DNA of 64,000 bases from Lentilactobacillus kefiri (lineage in GTDB: Bacteria > Bacillota > Bacilli > Lactobacillales > Lactobacillaceae), in contig NZ_BJVK01000011.1 in assembly GCF_007989105.1 (NCBI RefSeq), positions 1 to 64,000 on the forward strand, written 5' to 3'. Position numbers and translations under genes: made by a program. Below are positions 62,709 through 64,000 of the stretch, in pieces. Position 1 is the first letter of the stretch. Each line of letters starts with the position of its first letter. The notes under the pieces were generated by a model. The model searched no databases. It worked only from the letters and a program-made list of their open reading frames with translations, and was not told the DNA's origin.

Positions 62709-64000
62709 CTATTCGTCGCCTTCAAGCTTAAGACTTGCTTCTTCCCAGCTAGATTCGGTTTCTTTGATTTGTTCGTTTGTGGCATCGAGCTTTTTTTGAA
62801 GATCTTGGAGCTTTCCCAAATCGTTGAAGACGTCCGGCTTTGTCATTTCAGCCTCAATTTCATCTTTTGATTTGGTCAAGTCATCCAGCTTGGTCTCAAG
62901 CCCCTCAACTTCTCGGGCTAATTTGCGGTGTTCCTTTTGAGCCTGCTTGTTAAGCTCATAATTCTTTTTATCTGTGGTGACTTTTGCTTCAGGTTGGGGC
63001 ATGTTGGCGGCATTCTTTTCTGCTTCATGTTCTTTTATGGCCGTCTGTTCGTCTTTTTTATCGACGTAGTAGTCATAATTTCCAAGATAGAGGGTTGTTC
63101 CTTTACGTGATAATTCGACGACTGCCGTGGCAATCTTGTTGATGAAGTATCGGTCATGAGAAACAAATAGGATTGTGCCGTCAAATTGATTTAACGCTTT
63201 TTCCAAAACTTCTCGGCTGTCAATGTCCAAGTGATTGGTTGGCTCATCCAAAATGAGAAAATTGTTGTGCTGGAAGGCAAGCTTTGTTAAAAGCAATCTT
63301 GCCTTCTCGCCACCAGACAAATCATGGACCATTTTGGCAACATCGTCACCTGAAAACAGGAAGCTTCCCAAAATGCTTCTAATGTCTCCCTCAGGCGTTG
63401 TTGGATGATCATCCCATAGTTCCTCAAGAACCGTTTTAGACGCGTGCAGTGATGCCTGCTCCTGGTCATAGTACCCAGTATCGACGCCAGTTCCAAATTG
63501 GGCTTTACCTTTGATAAATGGGATAATTCCCAAGATGCTTTTGAGGAGGGTTGATTTACCAACATCATTCGGCCCGACAATCGCAATTGCCTGATGACGC
63601 TTAACATCCAGGTTAATTGGCTCAGAGAGAATTGAGGTGTACCCAACAGCAGCGTTGGCGACGTTTAGGACATTGTTGCCACTCTTGGACTTTGGCGTAA
63701 ACGAAAATCGGGCCGATTTGGCGTCACCGGTTGGCTTTTGAAGCTTGTCCATTTTTTCTAGTTGTTTACGGCGGGCTTGGGCCTGCTTGGTTGTGGAAGC
63801 CCGAACGATATTTTTATCAACGAATGTTTGCAGTTTTTCAATTTTTGCCTGCTGCTTTTCGTATTCTTTCCATTCCTGCTCAATTAATTGTTCTTTTTTC
63901 TTGGTATATTCAGTGTAATTACCGGTAAAATGATGCAGGGTTCCTTGTGACATTTCATAAACTTCATTGACGATTCGGTCAAGAAAGTATCGGTCATGAG
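62709..64000 (-). CDS. ydiF: ABC-F family ATPase, YdiF-like (partial, right edge)
   Basis: The C-terminal 430 residues of a tandem-ATPase ABC-F protein; its start lies beyond the window. The frame is open to 64000: the last bases encode HDRYFLDRIVNEVYE, the H-loop of the first ATPase domain. A linker of about 80 residues follows, then a second ATPase domain with P-loop GPNDVGKST, signature LSGGEKARLLL, Walker B FLILDEPTNHLD and SHDRYFI. A charged coiled coil forms the C-terminus. ABC-F proteins act on ribosomes. Position next to tsaD matches Bacillus ydiF. Confidence 0.9.
   Translation of the reverse strand, partial: HDRYFLDRIVNEVYEMSQGTLHHFTGNYTEYTKKKEQLIEQEWKEYEKQQAKIEKLQTFVDKNIVRASTTKQAQARRKQLEKMDKLQKPTGDAKSARFSFTPKSKSGNNVLNVANAAVGYTSILSEPINLDVKRHQAIAIVGPNDVGKSTLLKSILGIIPFIKGKAQFGTGVDTGYYDQEQASLHASKTVLEELWDDHPTTPEGDIRSILGSFLFSGDDVAKMVHDLSGGEKARLLLTKLAFQHNNFLILDEPTNHLDIDSREVLEKALNQFDGTILFVSHDRYFINKIATAVVELSRKGTTLYLGNYDYYVDKKDEQTAIKEHEAEKNAANMPQPEAKVTTDKKNYELNKQAQKEHRKLAREVEGLETKLDDLTKSKDEIEAEMTKPDVFNDLGKLQDLQKKLDATNEQIKETESSWEEASLKLEGDE

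Noticed and set aside
1-64000. Possible CRISPR arrays, insertion sequences, prophage or attachment sites
   Set aside because: No spaced direct repeats, transposase, integrase or terminal inverted repeats were seen. tRNA 3' ends are not duplicated within the window as far as I can see.

Overview
The window reads as chromosomal DNA of a low-to-moderate GC Firmicute of the family Lactobacillaceae, probably a heterofermentative lineage such as Lentilactobacillus (inference from gene content and order, not tested). Supporting signs are PepC and DtpT (peptide-dependent lifestyle), D-lactate dehydrogenase, a mannose-family PTS, a galKET operon, class Ib ribonucleotide reductase, and the Bacillus/Lactobacillus core order radA-yacL-gltX-cysS-mrnC-rlmB-yacP-sigH-rpmG-secE-nusG-rplKAJL. 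No rRNA, insertion sequence, prophage or CRISPR array is visible. Coding density is high, many starts are TTG or GTG, and most transcription units end in clear intrinsic terminators.

Layout. 1-7.2 kb: a lactose/cellobiose-type PTS IIB-IIA pair, the peptide transporter DtpT behind an attenuator-like leader, a metallophosphoesterase, tRNA-Tyr and tRNA-Gln, then proC-nagA-nagR and a GNAT. 7.2-14.2 kb: a minus-strand tagA with a small membrane protein, divergent pncB-nadE, then a cation P-type ATPase behind a candidate yybP-ykoY (Mn2+) riboswitch with an unknown helical protein downstream. 14.2-18.8 kb: tex, an SprT-like protein, thrB, tRNA-Leu(AAG), a HAD phosphatase. 18.8-27.5 kb: a four-gene mannose-family PTS, an LCP cell-wall ligase, an AEC transporter, a phosphoglycerate mutase, pepC, rpiA, dut. 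27.5-40.2 kb: the information-processing block from radA to rplL, with ribosomal-protein leaders. 40.2-48.1 kb: mprF, galKET with operator-like DNA, D-LDH. 48.1-51.7 kb: nrdH-nrdE-nrdF on the minus strand under two NrdR boxes. 51.7-64 kb: an RsmC-like methyltransferase, tadA, SRP RNA, dnaX-ybaB-recR-yaaL-tmk-darA-holB-yabA-rsmI, an acyl-ACP thioesterase, tsaB-rimI-tsaD, and an ABC-F protein cut by the right edge.

How the parts fit. Peptide uptake (DtpT) and PepC supply amino acids. PTS systems, GalKET and NagA feed sugars and amino sugars to glycolysis and cell-wall synthesis (TagA, LCP, MprF). PncB and NadE make NAD. The nrd operon and dut supply dNTPs for the clamp loader (DnaX, HolB) and Tmk. 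Translation is served by tRNAs, tRNA synthetases, TadA, TsaB/TsaD, RlmB and RsmI.

The region is mostly conserved core genome and I see no clear new defence or mobile system. The best leads are regulatory or translational: a bacterial tRNA-Leu with an AAG anticodon next to a TadA lineage question, the dtpT attenuator, the Mn-type riboswitch unit with an unknown partner gene, repeated L1-type leader motifs, the gal operator layout, and a duplicated 12-mer between rpiA and dut.
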